Of a DNA stretch of 64,000 bases, positions 1 through 9,562 are shown piece by piece. This DNA comes from Physella acuta (taxonomy: Eukaryota; Mollusca; Gastropoda; Physidae), in assembly GCF_028476545.1 (NCBI RefSeq), contig NW_026731623.1, positions 360,001 to 424,000 on the forward strand, written 5' to 3'. Within the stretch, counting starts at the first letter, position 1. Each line of letters begins with the position of its first letter. The notes beneath the pieces are model-generated. The model did not search any database, had not been told where the DNA came from, and was given only the letters and a program-made list of their open reading frames with translations. The translations under genes were made by a program, and so were the position numbers.

Positions 1-84
1 TACATATTTGAATAGCCATTTACCAGTTGAAAGTGGTCAGTTCTAAACATCAAAACTCCACCTACAAGGCCTTGATAAGGAAGT
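1..84 (-). CDS. B4GALT: beta4GalT-family glycosyltransferase, exon 4 (partial, runs off the window)
   Basis: Coding starts after an acceptor ending TTGCAG (minus strand, positions 90-85). The base at 84 completes the Thr codon split at the end of exon 3. The reading is LPYQGLVGGVLMF, then RTDHFQLVNGYSNM, and aligns without gaps to LPYVQYFGGVSAL...NGFPNNYW of human B4GALT1. The Gly-Gly and NG(F/Y) positions are conserved. The position equivalent to bovine Tyr289, which sets donor sugar specificity, is Leu here (about residue 391 of the assembled protein). In the known family, Leu or Ile at this site permits UDP-GalNAc use. The WGWGGEDDD motif and the C-terminus should follow immediately beyond base 1. 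Confidence 0.9.
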
Positions 85-393
85 CTGCAATTATAGAATA
101 TCAAAAGTTTGACCCTATTATAGAATGTCACAATCTAAATAGTAACCTCATTATATATTGTGCCAAACTGTAAATGTTAGCATCATTATAGAATGTTACA
201 CTCTAAATGTTAACTTCATTAAAAGTATTTAAAGCAACAAGACTGTGTTGCTTTCTTTTTATTCAAGCACCTTTTAGGTTAAGCTGATGTCTTTGGTGCC
301 AGTGAGGTCGGTAGGGTGGGTTGTTTCTAGTACAGTTGGATGTGCACTCTTCTATCTTCTGCAAACCTTAACACTGAAAAATGTAGCACTTAC

Positions 394-581
394 GTGTACT
401 GGAATTTATCAATGCTAATTGACATGTGTTTTGGCTGTTCTGTACAAGAGTACATGTTTCTGTCATCTTCTGGCACCAAGTCCACATCATGAAAGGTTAC
501 ACACTGGAAGTCAAATACTTTGAGCGCCTCTCGAAATGCAGCATTCATGATCCTTCCCTTGTTAAATGTCTCGTTGCCATA
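394..581 (-). CDS. B4GALT: beta4GalT-family glycosyltransferase, exon 3 (metal-binding DVD motif)
   Basis: This 188-nt exon lies between an acceptor ending TATTAG and a donor GTAAGT. It enters in phase 0 and leaves in phase 2. The translation runs YGNETFNKGRIMNAAFREAL, then KVFDFQCVTFHDVDLVPEDD, then RNMYSCTEQPKHMSISIDKF and QY. This aligns gap-free with the B4GALT1 segment around FN-A-LLNVGF, FSDVDLIP and QPRHISVAMDKF. The FHDVDL motif (about residues 352-357) supplies the Mn-binding Asp. The two Cys flanking it (FQC and YSC) match the family's second disulphide. Exon edges fall at the same residues as in the vertebrate gene. Intron 3, between this exon and exon 4, is 309 bp and contains a diverged tandem duplication of about 75 bp (roughly 100-225). 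Confidence 0.94.
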
Positions 582-2517
582 CTAATACATAGAGGATGGG
601 ATCAAAATTAATATAATAATGCACCACTATTTAGATAACAATAAAAAAGCGTGCGTTGCTTCTTAAGTATTAGTAATGGTATTCAATAAATAACATAGTG
701 ATCCAAGCTTTTCTTTATAGTTATTTAATAGTAGTGCATTATTACATATTTAAAGAAAATCATATAGTTTCGAATATTTTTTGCGCAAAATTATTATTAA
801 ATTAATAAATTCAATACCTTAAATTATTTTAATACAATAAAAACGCACCATTAAAAACAATTGCACACCAAATGAACACTAACAATATGTGTATAATTGC
901 GCTAAAATTGTAATTTATTTAGGAAACTAAACTGCATTTAAGCATCCAATCACATTGGATATCAGACCACACGTGCCAAGTTACAGAGAACTGATCGGTT
1001 AGAAGCGGTCGACATTTGGCTTGCCAGTTTCGATCCATATCGACAAAAACACGCAAAAACGAGGAAGCAAGTTAAATAAAAGTAAGTAAAAAGCTTGTAA
1101 AAAAGCAATATCATACATCATCCAATAGACGCAACATAGAATAGCCTCAAAATTATTCCAAAAGCCCATTAAAATCATGTACGCTGTTATTAAAATAAAA
1201 TCATGACGTAACTACTAGTTCATTTAGGTGATCAAAATATTATACACAGGTATAAAATCTAATTATCTTGAATCTATCACATTTTCCGGAGATCGGATGT
1301 AGTACTTTATTTTCGATTTCTCAAATAAATATCACTTCTACTGGACCGATTTGTAATAAAGTTTTCATGTAGGTAAAGACTCAATGACAACGAACTAGGA
1401 CAAAATTAGATATTTGATTAACATTTTAAAAAATAATGTTTCCATTATAATGTACTAATTTTCTGCGTTATTAAACACACATTGTAAGCGATCATTTGGT
1501 GAGCAATTCTTTTAAAGTTTAAAAAAGATAAGTTAAAAAACATTTATAATATTTCTATATCCTAATTGCAGCGCCATCTCCCTTAATAAGATTATCAGAG
1601 AAAGTTTAGGATAAATCACTCCCGCTTTATCTTGAAAAAATTAACTGTCATTTTGGTTTCAAAATCTAAATAAACCGGGAATATTCTTATTTAACCATAC
1701 AGGGGATGGCTATTCGGGATATATATCGAAACGCCGATCGAAATTTCGGGCACTTCTAACTGACAGATTTGTTTCAAAGTTGGCAAGTGGGTCAAGACAT
1801 AAAGACAATACAATCTGACTTTAAATTTAACTTAATGGATGCCTAATTAATTTTTATGAATTAATTAAATTATGTCCAAATTAGAAGGCTGCTTTACCCA
1901 ACTATTCCGCACCATTATACGCGCGTTTCACGCTGTGGAGTCATGAAACTCTATTCTTTTTAAAAACAATTAAAGTACTGAAATAAAATCATAACAATTT
2001 AATAACAAGCTTTTATGTAATAATGCACTATAACTATAAAGAAAAGCGTGGGTATCTTCCTAAATATTAGCTAAGGTATCCAATCTAATATACAAAGTTC
2101 AATTCTGTATGTGGCGGGCGGACCGTGGATTCCAAAGTCGAAAGTGTTCATCGTTTAAATTCATACGTTTAAAAATTAATATTGAAGGTTTTGTAAAACA
2201 ATTTTCATTTTTTCAAACTTATGGTAATAATTGTTGGCATGTCCATTAAACAAATTTTTTTTCGGTCGTACCAAACATGATGAACGTTGTCTTTTACGTA
2301 ACTTTTTTTAAGCAGATGTTTTTTAACAGTATATTTAGCAATGCAAAGTTTTACTAACAAAGAAACAATTTCTTTTTAAAGCTGTGTTTTATAGCTTCAA
2401 AGTTTTCATCAGATCACATTGCAATGTTACCAGGCAAATTTCTAAGCTTGTTGTGTCCTGTAAACTTATATTTATATGATATAGATCTAGAGATCTAGAT
2501 CTAGTAAGTAGTTTTTG
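582..2517. other. Intron 2, left part: AT-rich, decayed composite-repeat copies
   Basis: No coding exon was found here. About 640-1090 and 1720-2095 resemble repeat B and the palindrome repeat seen intact near 55.6-56.7 and 63.5-64.0 kb. Shared landmarks are the stretch from the TCGAAACGCC-like motif through CACTTCTAACTGACAG, the text GGGTCAAGACATAAAGACAA, and AAGCTTTTATGTAATAATGC. Around 1590-1725 are degenerate ends of repeat A. An AGATCT-rich patch lies at 2480-2503. Confidence 0.55.
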
Positions 2518-2850
2518 CATTTAAGGTATGCTTTAACAAAATTAAGGCGTACAGCTCTAATCTAATATAAAAATTTAAGGTATGCTTTAACAAAATTAAG
2601 GCGTACAGCTCTAATCTAATATATAAATTTAAGGTATGCTTTAACAAAATTAGGGCGTACAGCTCTAATCTAATATATAAATTTAAGGTATGCTTTAACA
2701 AAATTAAGGCGTACAGCTCTAATCTAATATATAAATTTAAGGTATGCTTTAACAAAATTAAGGCGTACAGCTCTAATCTAATATAAAAATTTAAGGTATG
2801 CTTTAACAAAATTAAGGCGTACAGCTCTAATCTAATATAAAAATTTAGTG
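2518..2850. repeat. 54-bp minisatellite, about 6 copies
   Basis: Six tandem 54-bp units share the core GGTATGCTTTAACAAAATTA followed by GGCGTACAGCTCTAATCTAA. Units are over 95% alike. Because 54 is divisible by three, an open frame on the minus strand repeats 18 residues, but it is a by-product of the array. Confidence 0.95.
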
Positions 2851-3128
2851 ACGGCTATTATGGGCAGATAATATAGTTTGAAACGATTTTAAACTTAGGG
2901 GAGGTAACTAAGAGGAGTTTGCTTTCACGGGGGGGGGGGGGGGTAGGGGGTTGGGGAAAGGAGGGGTGGGGGGGGGGTTATCGTCCTTAACGAACTACTG
3001 ATTGTGTTTTAAAGCAAATATTTTCAGTGGCAGCATTGGTACTGTCGAATTCACAAATTATGAATTACTGAAAAGAAGAAAATAAAACAACTAAATAGCG
3101 GCGTACAATACGCCGCGGGTCGGCTCGT
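2851..3128 (+). mobile_element. Helitron-like element, 3' part (family H)
   Basis: It matches the 3' halves of the elements ending at 24105 and 30056: GTGACGGCTATTATGGGCA, a poly-G tract, then AAAGCAAATATTTTCAGTGG and TGAATTACTGAAAAGAAGAA. The end has a short hairpin (GGCGTA/TACGCC) followed by GCGGGTCGGCTCG and a T. That is hairpin-then-end geometry like a Helitron 3' terminus, though the last four bases are CTCG rather than the canonical CTRR. The 5' part is missing. Confidence 0.55.
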
Positions 3129-3149
3129 TATTAAATATTTAAAGAAAAT

Positions 3150-4311
3150 GGTGCCCTGTCAAAACGGCCCGGGACAAATCGGCCCCGTCAATTTGACCCC
3201 GTCAAATCGACCCCCGACTAAACGACCCAGTCAAAATAGCCCCGTCAAACAGGCCCCGACTTATTGGCTCCCGTCAAATGGGCTCCCATCATATTGACTC
3301 ACGAAATGTAGGCTCCCGACAAATGGGCTTCCGACATTTAGGCTCACGACAAATGGGATAACGACATATTGGCTACCGACAAATGGGCTCCCGGCATATT
3401 GGCTTCTGACAAAATGACTCAGGACATATTGACCCCAGATAAATAATCGTATAACCACTATTGGCATAAAATTAATTATTTTGTCCTACCTCCACTACCA
3501 CTATAACCTCTTTTAAATGCCTGGATGAAATTGTTTTTCATGAACCAACAGCTATTCACAAACACGTCGAGCCCTTAACAGCTAAATTCCACCAATTCTA
3601 ATGTCTTGATAATGTTTAATTTACATCAGTAAAGATCTGTTGCTTAAAGTCGAGCACAGAAGTGTAAATGTATAATATACAGGATGTTCACAGGATAACG
3701 GCATTTTGTTTTGATAACCTACAAGCATACTGCATACCTCTCCCTACACACTGAGTTGAAACAGCCTATAATCGGCTCATTTATGGAAGTCATAGATACT
3801 ATTTCTTTTTTAATAGATAAACTATTATAAAAATACGACCTTCCGGACAAGAGATGTATTAAGAGTGTTGGGTGAGCTAACTCTAAATAATATTGATGAA
3901 GGGGTCCCACTGGCAGGTGTTATATTCAATGAGACCGTTATGCCAGGAGACTTAGTCTCTACAGAAACCGAATTATCAGTGGTCATTTAGTCGAGAGCCA
4001 AATTGACAGGGGCCTATTTATCGTGAGCCAAAATGATGGAATCCTATTTGCCGGAGGGCGTAATGACGGGTGCCGTTTTGTCGAGAAGCTAAATGACGGG
4101 AGCCTATATGTCGGGAGCCTATTTGTCGGGAGCCTTATTGAACGGAGCCCTTTTGTCGAGAGCCTATATAACGGGAGCATATTTGTCGGTAGCATAAATG
4201 ACGGGACCCCATTTGTAGGGAGCCTATATGACGGATCCACATGTCGCTGGCACTTTAGACGGGGTCAATTTGACGGGGCCGATTTGTTATTGGCCGTTTT
4301 GACACCGCACG
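3150..4311. mobile_element. Foldback-type DNA transposon with arms of 15-bp tandem repeats
   Basis: The two ends are inverted repeats. The left end reads GTGCCCTGTCAAAACGGCC and the right end, inverted, reads GTGCGGTGTCAAAACGGCC. Inside each arm (3150 to about 3440, and about 3970-4311) is a run of degenerate 15-bp units of the form GRCAWWTAGGCTCCC. The arms are reverse complements and enclose a unique loop of about 525 bp without a recognisable gene. Near-identical direct repeats flank it (AAAGAAAAT at 3141-3149; AAAGAAAAA at 4312-4320), suggesting an 8-9 bp target duplication as in MULE/foldback elements. Open frames with five-residue periodicity (GSLYV/GSLFV) are artefacts of the unit. A separate single arm lies at 61194-61575. 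Confidence 0.8.
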
Positions 4312-4383
4312 AAAGAAAAATAATTTATTTTCTACTTTTTGCGCATTATTACATAAAAGCTCGTTTTTTATGACATTTTTTTT

Positions 4384-5046
4384 AGTTTCTCGTATACAAA
4401 GTAGGCCACTATAGAGAAAGTATTATAATCGTGCAAAAAAATCTAGATTTTTGTGAATCTCGAAGTTTTACACCTCCCTTAGTCGGAAAAACATAGTTTG
4501 CAATCTTGTCTGTATGTCGGTGTGTGTGAGTGTAAACACGATAACTTGAGTACCGTTAGAGCTAGGTTGATGAAACTTCATAAATAAGAATTATATCGAA
4601 TTTGTAGATCTGTATCAACTTTTCAGCGATTTTCGATAACCGAAAGTGGAACTTTTTCTACTTTCAATTTTTCAAAAGCCTATAACTTGAGTACTATTTA
4701 AGACAGATAAATAAAATTTCACACATAAGTAAAAGTACTAATACTCTGCCTTCTTTCAAATTTTGAGTAATTTCAGTTTACCGGAAGTAGTAATTTACGC
4801 TATTTCCGATTTCTCAAAAAATGAATGTGAATTTATAAAGTACTATTAATATTCCTCACTATAATACACACTTTTGCTTGGCGTTCACTTGGTGTGCAGT
4901 TCTTTTTTCTACGAGATTCTATTCTATTTTAAAAGTTTAAGAAATTAAAAATGGATTTAAAATATTGTCTATGTCCCGAGTTGCCATCCCGCGTAGTGTT
5001 ATATAAGAATATTCGAGAATGATTACTGGAGATCGCTCCCGGTTTA
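4384..5046 (+). repeat. Dispersed repeat A, near-full copy
   Basis: It begins TTTCTCGTATAC and GAGAAAGTAT, carries landmarks such as CGATAACTTGAGTACCGTTA and CCTATAACTTGAGTACTATTT, and ends near GAGATCGCTCCCGGTTTATT. The same text recurs at 32.6, 49.7, 55.8, 61.7 and 62.9 kb. It has no coding capacity. One end is an imperfect hairpin (TACTTTCTC/GAGAAAGTA) and the other carries GGGAGATCACTCCC, itself self-complementary. Confidence 0.8.
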
Positions 5047-5199
5047 TTTATCCATGTTAACGATAATGATGGAAAGATTCTCGTCAACTTGGTCATGTCC
5101 ATTCAGTATCTATTTTTCGATTTGTAAAATCTGTCAGTCGAGTTTACAAGATAGTAACTCTTTCTTGACTGATTTTCTGACAAATAAATGTACACTTCA

Positions 5200-5320
5200 C
5201 CACAATGACCAGACCATATGTAAACCACAATGACCAGACCGAATGTAGACCATAATGACCGAATGTAGACCACAATGACCAGATCATATGTAAACCACAA
5301 TGACCGAATGTAGACCGCAC
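5200..5320. repeat. Short irregular tandem repeat abutting the exon 2 donor
   Basis: On the minus strand, units of roughly 18-20 bp (GGTCTACATTCGGTCATTGT, with a GGTTTACATATGGTCTGG variant) begin within the donor sequence GTGCGGTCTACATTC of gene 1 intron 2 and run about 120 bp into the intron. Confidence 0.8.
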
Positions 5321-5559
5321 CTGTTCCACAACGAAGATTTTGAAATGGATGAGTTGCCTTTTGAGCGTGGGTATCAGATAGTGTAGCAGAACTTTGAGGT
5401 GGTTCCAGCGGTCCCTGTAGGGGATGATGACGGCCACACGATGTCTCGAGATGCAAGAGTCAGGCTTCCACTCACCTCCTGTCCTCACGTCCTTGTGCTC
5501 TCTGATGATGTCGTTGATGTCCACAGTTATATTCAAGTTCACATCAGTCGAGTTGCCAA
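5321..5559 (-). CDS. B4GALT: beta4GalT-family glycosyltransferase, exon 2 (catalytic N-lobe)
   Basis: This 239-nt exon follows a strong polypyrimidine acceptor (TTGTCTTTTTGTATCACCAG, positions 5579-5560) and ends GAACAG before donor GTGCGG. The phase-1 join to exon 1 makes SLVGNST, restoring the family's LVG motif. Further on it reads DINDIIREHKDVRTGGEWKP, DSCISRHRVAVIIPYRDRWN and HLKVLLHYLIPTLKRQ, and ends FVVEQ. These match the GT7 hallmarks GG.W.P..C, VA.IIP.R.R..HL, and the RQ that precedes the phase-0 intron in vertebrates. The Cys in DSC would pair with the CP cysteine at the end of exon 1. The enzyme should be a Golgi type II transferase acting on terminal GlcNAc. Intron 2 (5320-582, 4.7 kb) follows. 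Confidence 0.95.
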
Positions 5560-5732
5560 CTGGTGATACAAAAAGACAATTCACAACTTTCGATATAAAA
5601 ACTCATGAACCTAAAACTTGTTGCTATAAAATATAAGGCTTTTATAAATGGTCTAATTTGAAGATGTAACACCAACAAACGACTTTAAAATTAGCAAAAA
5701 TATTAAGACAAAGGCAAAGATTTTTCTGGAAA

Positions 5733-6630
5733 TCTATAATATAACGCTGGTGTAGTGTGTCAGTCCGTCATCGCTATAGATTTTGGAACCATAAAAGTAA
5801 ACACACTACATGTCGTGATGTTTACTTGCATCGCAGTATCATATTATATATAAAAGGTAGGGTTTATTTATGTAACTTACATTTTTTTGTATAGTTAGCA
5901 CTGTTTTTACGCTTTCGCATAACGTAAATAAAATATTAAATACACGCACAATGCTAAAACATATTAAACGGATCAATGTCAAATTATAATTTCGCTTAGA
6001 TTAATAGAAAAATTGGATACATTTTAATAACAGTAGGGTAAAACAACTAATTAAATAAAATCTTTTATAATTTTGCCAAGGGGGTATTTAATAATAAAAA
6101 AATGTGAATGCAAATTCTGCGGACGTGCAAAAGGACATTATTATTAGAATATTTATCATTAGCATGGATTGATAAAACGCACGAGGTAGGTAAAATACAG
6201 ATATTTTAAATTATGTCTTTTGTTTTTTGTTAATAATAATTAGGGGTATTATAGTCGTTTAGTAAGTTGAATCAGGTGGTTCCGCCGGTGCCCCGGCCGG
6301 GTGCGATTTAGCGCCCCGGACAAGACTGTTACCACTATGTGTTTATGTTTTAAGTTGTATTTATGTTATGCGTTTACGTTTTCATTTTTGTTTTTTTGCG
6401 TTTTCATTTTTTTTTGTATTGTGTTTGTTGTCTTTTGTGTTTGCGTGTTGCGTTTGTGTTTTTGTTTAAATTTTTTGCGTTTGCATTGGGTTTGTGTTGT
6501 GTTTGTTTTCTTTTGTATTGTGTTTGTGTTGTGTTTGTGTTTTCTTTTGTGTTGTGTTTAGTTTTTTTCTGTTCCAAAGTTGGTACATTTAAAAAAGATT
6601 CACCGTGGCGGAGTTCGGGTATGCAGCTTG
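5733..6630 (+). mobile_element. Non-autonomous Helitron, family C
   Basis: It starts TCTATAATATAACGC after an A. It ends with a hairpin region CACCGTGGCGGAGTTCGGG, then ATGCAG, then CTTG before a T, the position of the Helitron CTRR-T end. The same termini bound the elements at 59031-59918 and 59919-61143 (opposite strand) and the left end at 40510. The interior is non-coding and contains a T/G-rich tract (6360-6560) that yields meaningless open frames. Confidence 0.78.
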
Positions 6631-8585
6631 TCAATCAATAACAAGCGTATTGTAAGTAATCAATTTCTATAGAGGTGGGCTGATTATGGAGCTCTTTAAG
6701 ATGCTCTAGAGTCATGGTTTACCAACAGTCTTATGCGTAAGAACAGGAAAATACTTAAGACAGTCCCAATGATGTGTATGTGATGGCGTATGGCCAGTTG
6801 TGTATGTAGACTATTGAGGGAGGAGGTAGTAATATTGAAACTTGGACAAAAATACCTGAATCATGCGATTTGATCACAGGAGTTGATTCTAAGGGCTGTA
6901 TCATTTCAATTTTTAATTATATTTTCTTTTATCAATAGTCTTTATTGGCATATTTTCTTTTAACAATAGTTCTTGTTGATATAATTATATTTTCTTTCAT
7001 CAATTAGTTAAATTATAGGTCAAATTAGCATCTAATACATTCAAGCGAATTAGGTTTAAATGTTGGTGCTATTTCAGATCAGACTGGTAGCAAAATAGAT
7101 TGAATCTATTTCTTTGACTTTTGCACATATAGGGATGGCGAGGTCAGTACTTTGACCACACTTTTCGCTGGCCACAACTCGAGGGGACTGATGTGTAACA
7201 CCCCACCACTTGAACCAGGAGACGGCACTCGATCATTCCGTGATAAGTGTCACACATCGGACCAAATGTCCACTGTATTACTGGTATGAATTGTGTATAA
7301 TAAAGTAGCTGATTAGATCGTAATGGGGGATTTCAATCATGTATTTATTGGGACAAAGGAAAGAAATCATCCCGTATGACTTGAGCTAAAAGTGCTCTGT
7401 TCGGCCAATCGATTATCTGATGTATAGTTTGGTTTGTACTAAATAGATCTGATACACTCAAGTCCTGTTTCAGCTCAACGTCTCTCCAAGTAACACTTCA
7501 ACAATAAGATTAGATAGATATAATTTGGTTACAGGAGTTTTAGTTTATTCTAATCAAATGCTGGTTCATGTAACACGTTAATTCGAATTTTAAAAACTTT
7601 GACTTTATCCAGGTAAAGTAATAAAAATGTATAATCCGGTGTTAATCCAGCCTCCCCCGTCTCTATTTCAAACGATTTCCTTCAGGATTTCTTTGTCTCC
7701 CGCTATTCCTCTTTCCCCGTGGACACCAGCAGCAGTGAATTGTTTACTGTCTTCTGGTATTGTACCCTAACCACCATTTTATCAATGATTTCATTCTCTA
7801 CTGTCTGTAGCCTAGCTCCATGCCATACAGTAAAAGAGGCTTCACATTCAGCTATTGATCCGTATTGAATTTTTTTGACAAAGCATTTGAATTTCCCATT
7901 GGCATAGAATATTAAGGGGGTAGGCTCCGGAAAAAACGGGGGAAAAAAGGTTATAATTAGTAAAGCTTTTTAAAAATTTATTTGTGTATGTATAAGTTAG
8001 GGTACTTAACGGAAAACATGTGCATGTACCAGGGACAATACTGAAAATATAGTTGCCACGGCAACAGCGGCCATATTGGAATAAACTACCTTTTGTGGAG
8101 TTCTAAAATTTCATAAAGTAACATATAAACCGCACATATAATCATTAATCCTTCTTGTACTAACACCAATAGAGTCTGTTTGCTAGTTTTTGTAACCGAA
8201 AAATTTAGCATTAATTTCAATGTAATTTCACCATGCCAAATTTTGAAAATTAAAAAAAAATAATTCTAGAGTGTTTTCTGTTACAAAAACTAGCTTGCTG
8301 ACTATTAGTGTTAGTAGAACAAGTATCACTGGTTATATATAATTCTAATCAGAACGTCATAAATTAGGCGGTAATGTCAGTGTCTTTATACATTTATAGT
8401 CTTAAAAAGTCTATGTAATCATACTAAATTTTTGAAAAATTCTTTTTCAAAATATGGCAAGCGATAAAATAAGAGTTACAAGTTACATTTGAAAAATTAA
8501 AGCCGTTTGATCGATGGTTCCCAAACGGCTTTAATTTTTGTATGAGTGGTTTAAAAGCCATTTAGAATTATTTATCAATGCACAT
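6631..8585. other. Intron 1 of gene 1: no exon seen, scattered repeat debris
   Basis: No coding exon was found. Minus-strand text at about 7650-7900 weakly resembles the C-terminal tail of a non-LTR retrotransposon (PLLLYGMELG, then a GKR-type basic segment) but has stops. About 8150-8325 contains an inverted repeat (CTAACACCAATAGAGTCTG and a diverged reverse copy). At 8495-8540 an 18-bp perfect stem around AAAGCCGTTTG/CAAACGGCTTT has a 12-base loop. The segment 7130-7310 looks like an old SINE or other repeat that I could not place. Confidence 0.5.
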
Positions 8586-8589
8586 ATTT

Positions 8590-9060
8590 TAAACAAGTTA
8601 ATTAAAAAAGTCTAGTGACATTTATGCGCAATTTCCTTATGTTATCTAAAAATAGCTCTGACGTATAATGTTGGGGTGCGTTCAAGCTAGAAGAACGATC
8701 GGTTTGTAGGTGTTTATGTAATTTTAAAATTTGTGACCGAACGAGAGGATATTTTTGAAAACTTTCTTCGGCAATATTGTTCTAAATTATGACAGGAATT
8801 GATTGGTACATGTTTCAAGTCGCTAAGTGGTCTGGTTGCCAAGATATGGGCCAAAAACTGATTTTTTTCGAGGTTTTTTGGCTTTTCCGGGAAATACATG
8901 AAAGAAACCCGGAATTTTTATGGCCTATGCTCATTCTCGTAACTTGCTTAACATAATTGCTTTTGGAACTAGTCATCGATATTGCTTCGTTGAGGAGGAG
9001 ATACGACTTAAAGCCCGGACACACATTCATCCATACATTCATCCATCCATTCCCAGAAAT
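8590..9060 (+). mobile_element. Truncated LINE 3' end, copy 1
   Basis: It is homologous to 55000-55590, sharing GCGCAATTTCCTTATGTTAT, TTGTGACCGAACGA, TTCGGCAATATTGTTCTAAA, GATATGGGCCAAAAACTG, and a tail of CATC repeats. At the second copy this sequence follows directly after a LINE RNase H coding fragment. The shared segment is therefore best read as the end of ORF2 plus the 3' UTR of one LINE family, 5'-truncated here. Confidence 0.55.
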
Positions 9061-9562
9061 GACGAGTTAATAAACGCAATTCTCCAGAATGGAAATTGCG
9101 CTAAAAACTGCCCTCAACCTCTTATTGAAATGAACTGGAATGGCCAGAGAGAGTAAAATAATTAAAAGTCAGAACAATTATTTCCCATGATAAAAATACA
9201 CGATAATGATCGGTGGTGTATAGCTTAGTATTGTATTTATATTAAATAATATAACATTCCCAATCACCACAACACCATGACTCAACTAATCCAAATTAAA
9301 AATAAAGGTGTTTGTTAAATTACTAATACATTACTAGTATTAATTTGTTTGACTATTTCTAGCCTTAATGAAACGCAAGTCTTTATGTACTTATTTTACA
9401 AAAATTCAATTTTGGTTGAAAAATATACTTTCTGCCAACAAAAATTTGGAACCAGCTTTTCATGTCATTTTATCGAGTATCGTTGACGTCATTATTATTG
9501 TTTATTTTTTTCGGCATTGGCTTTATAATTCTGTTTACTCTAGTATCAAAAACATCATTTTA

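Noticed and set aside
2501-2809. 102-codon frame LKHTLNLYIRLELYALI
   Set aside because: Artefact of the 54-bp minisatellite.
6301-6641. Hydrophobic Phe/Cys/Val-rich frames
   Set aside because: They come from a T/G-rich tract inside a non-coding Helitron.
8495-8540. Rho-independent terminator
   Set aside because: It looks like one, but the DNA is eukaryotic and intronic.
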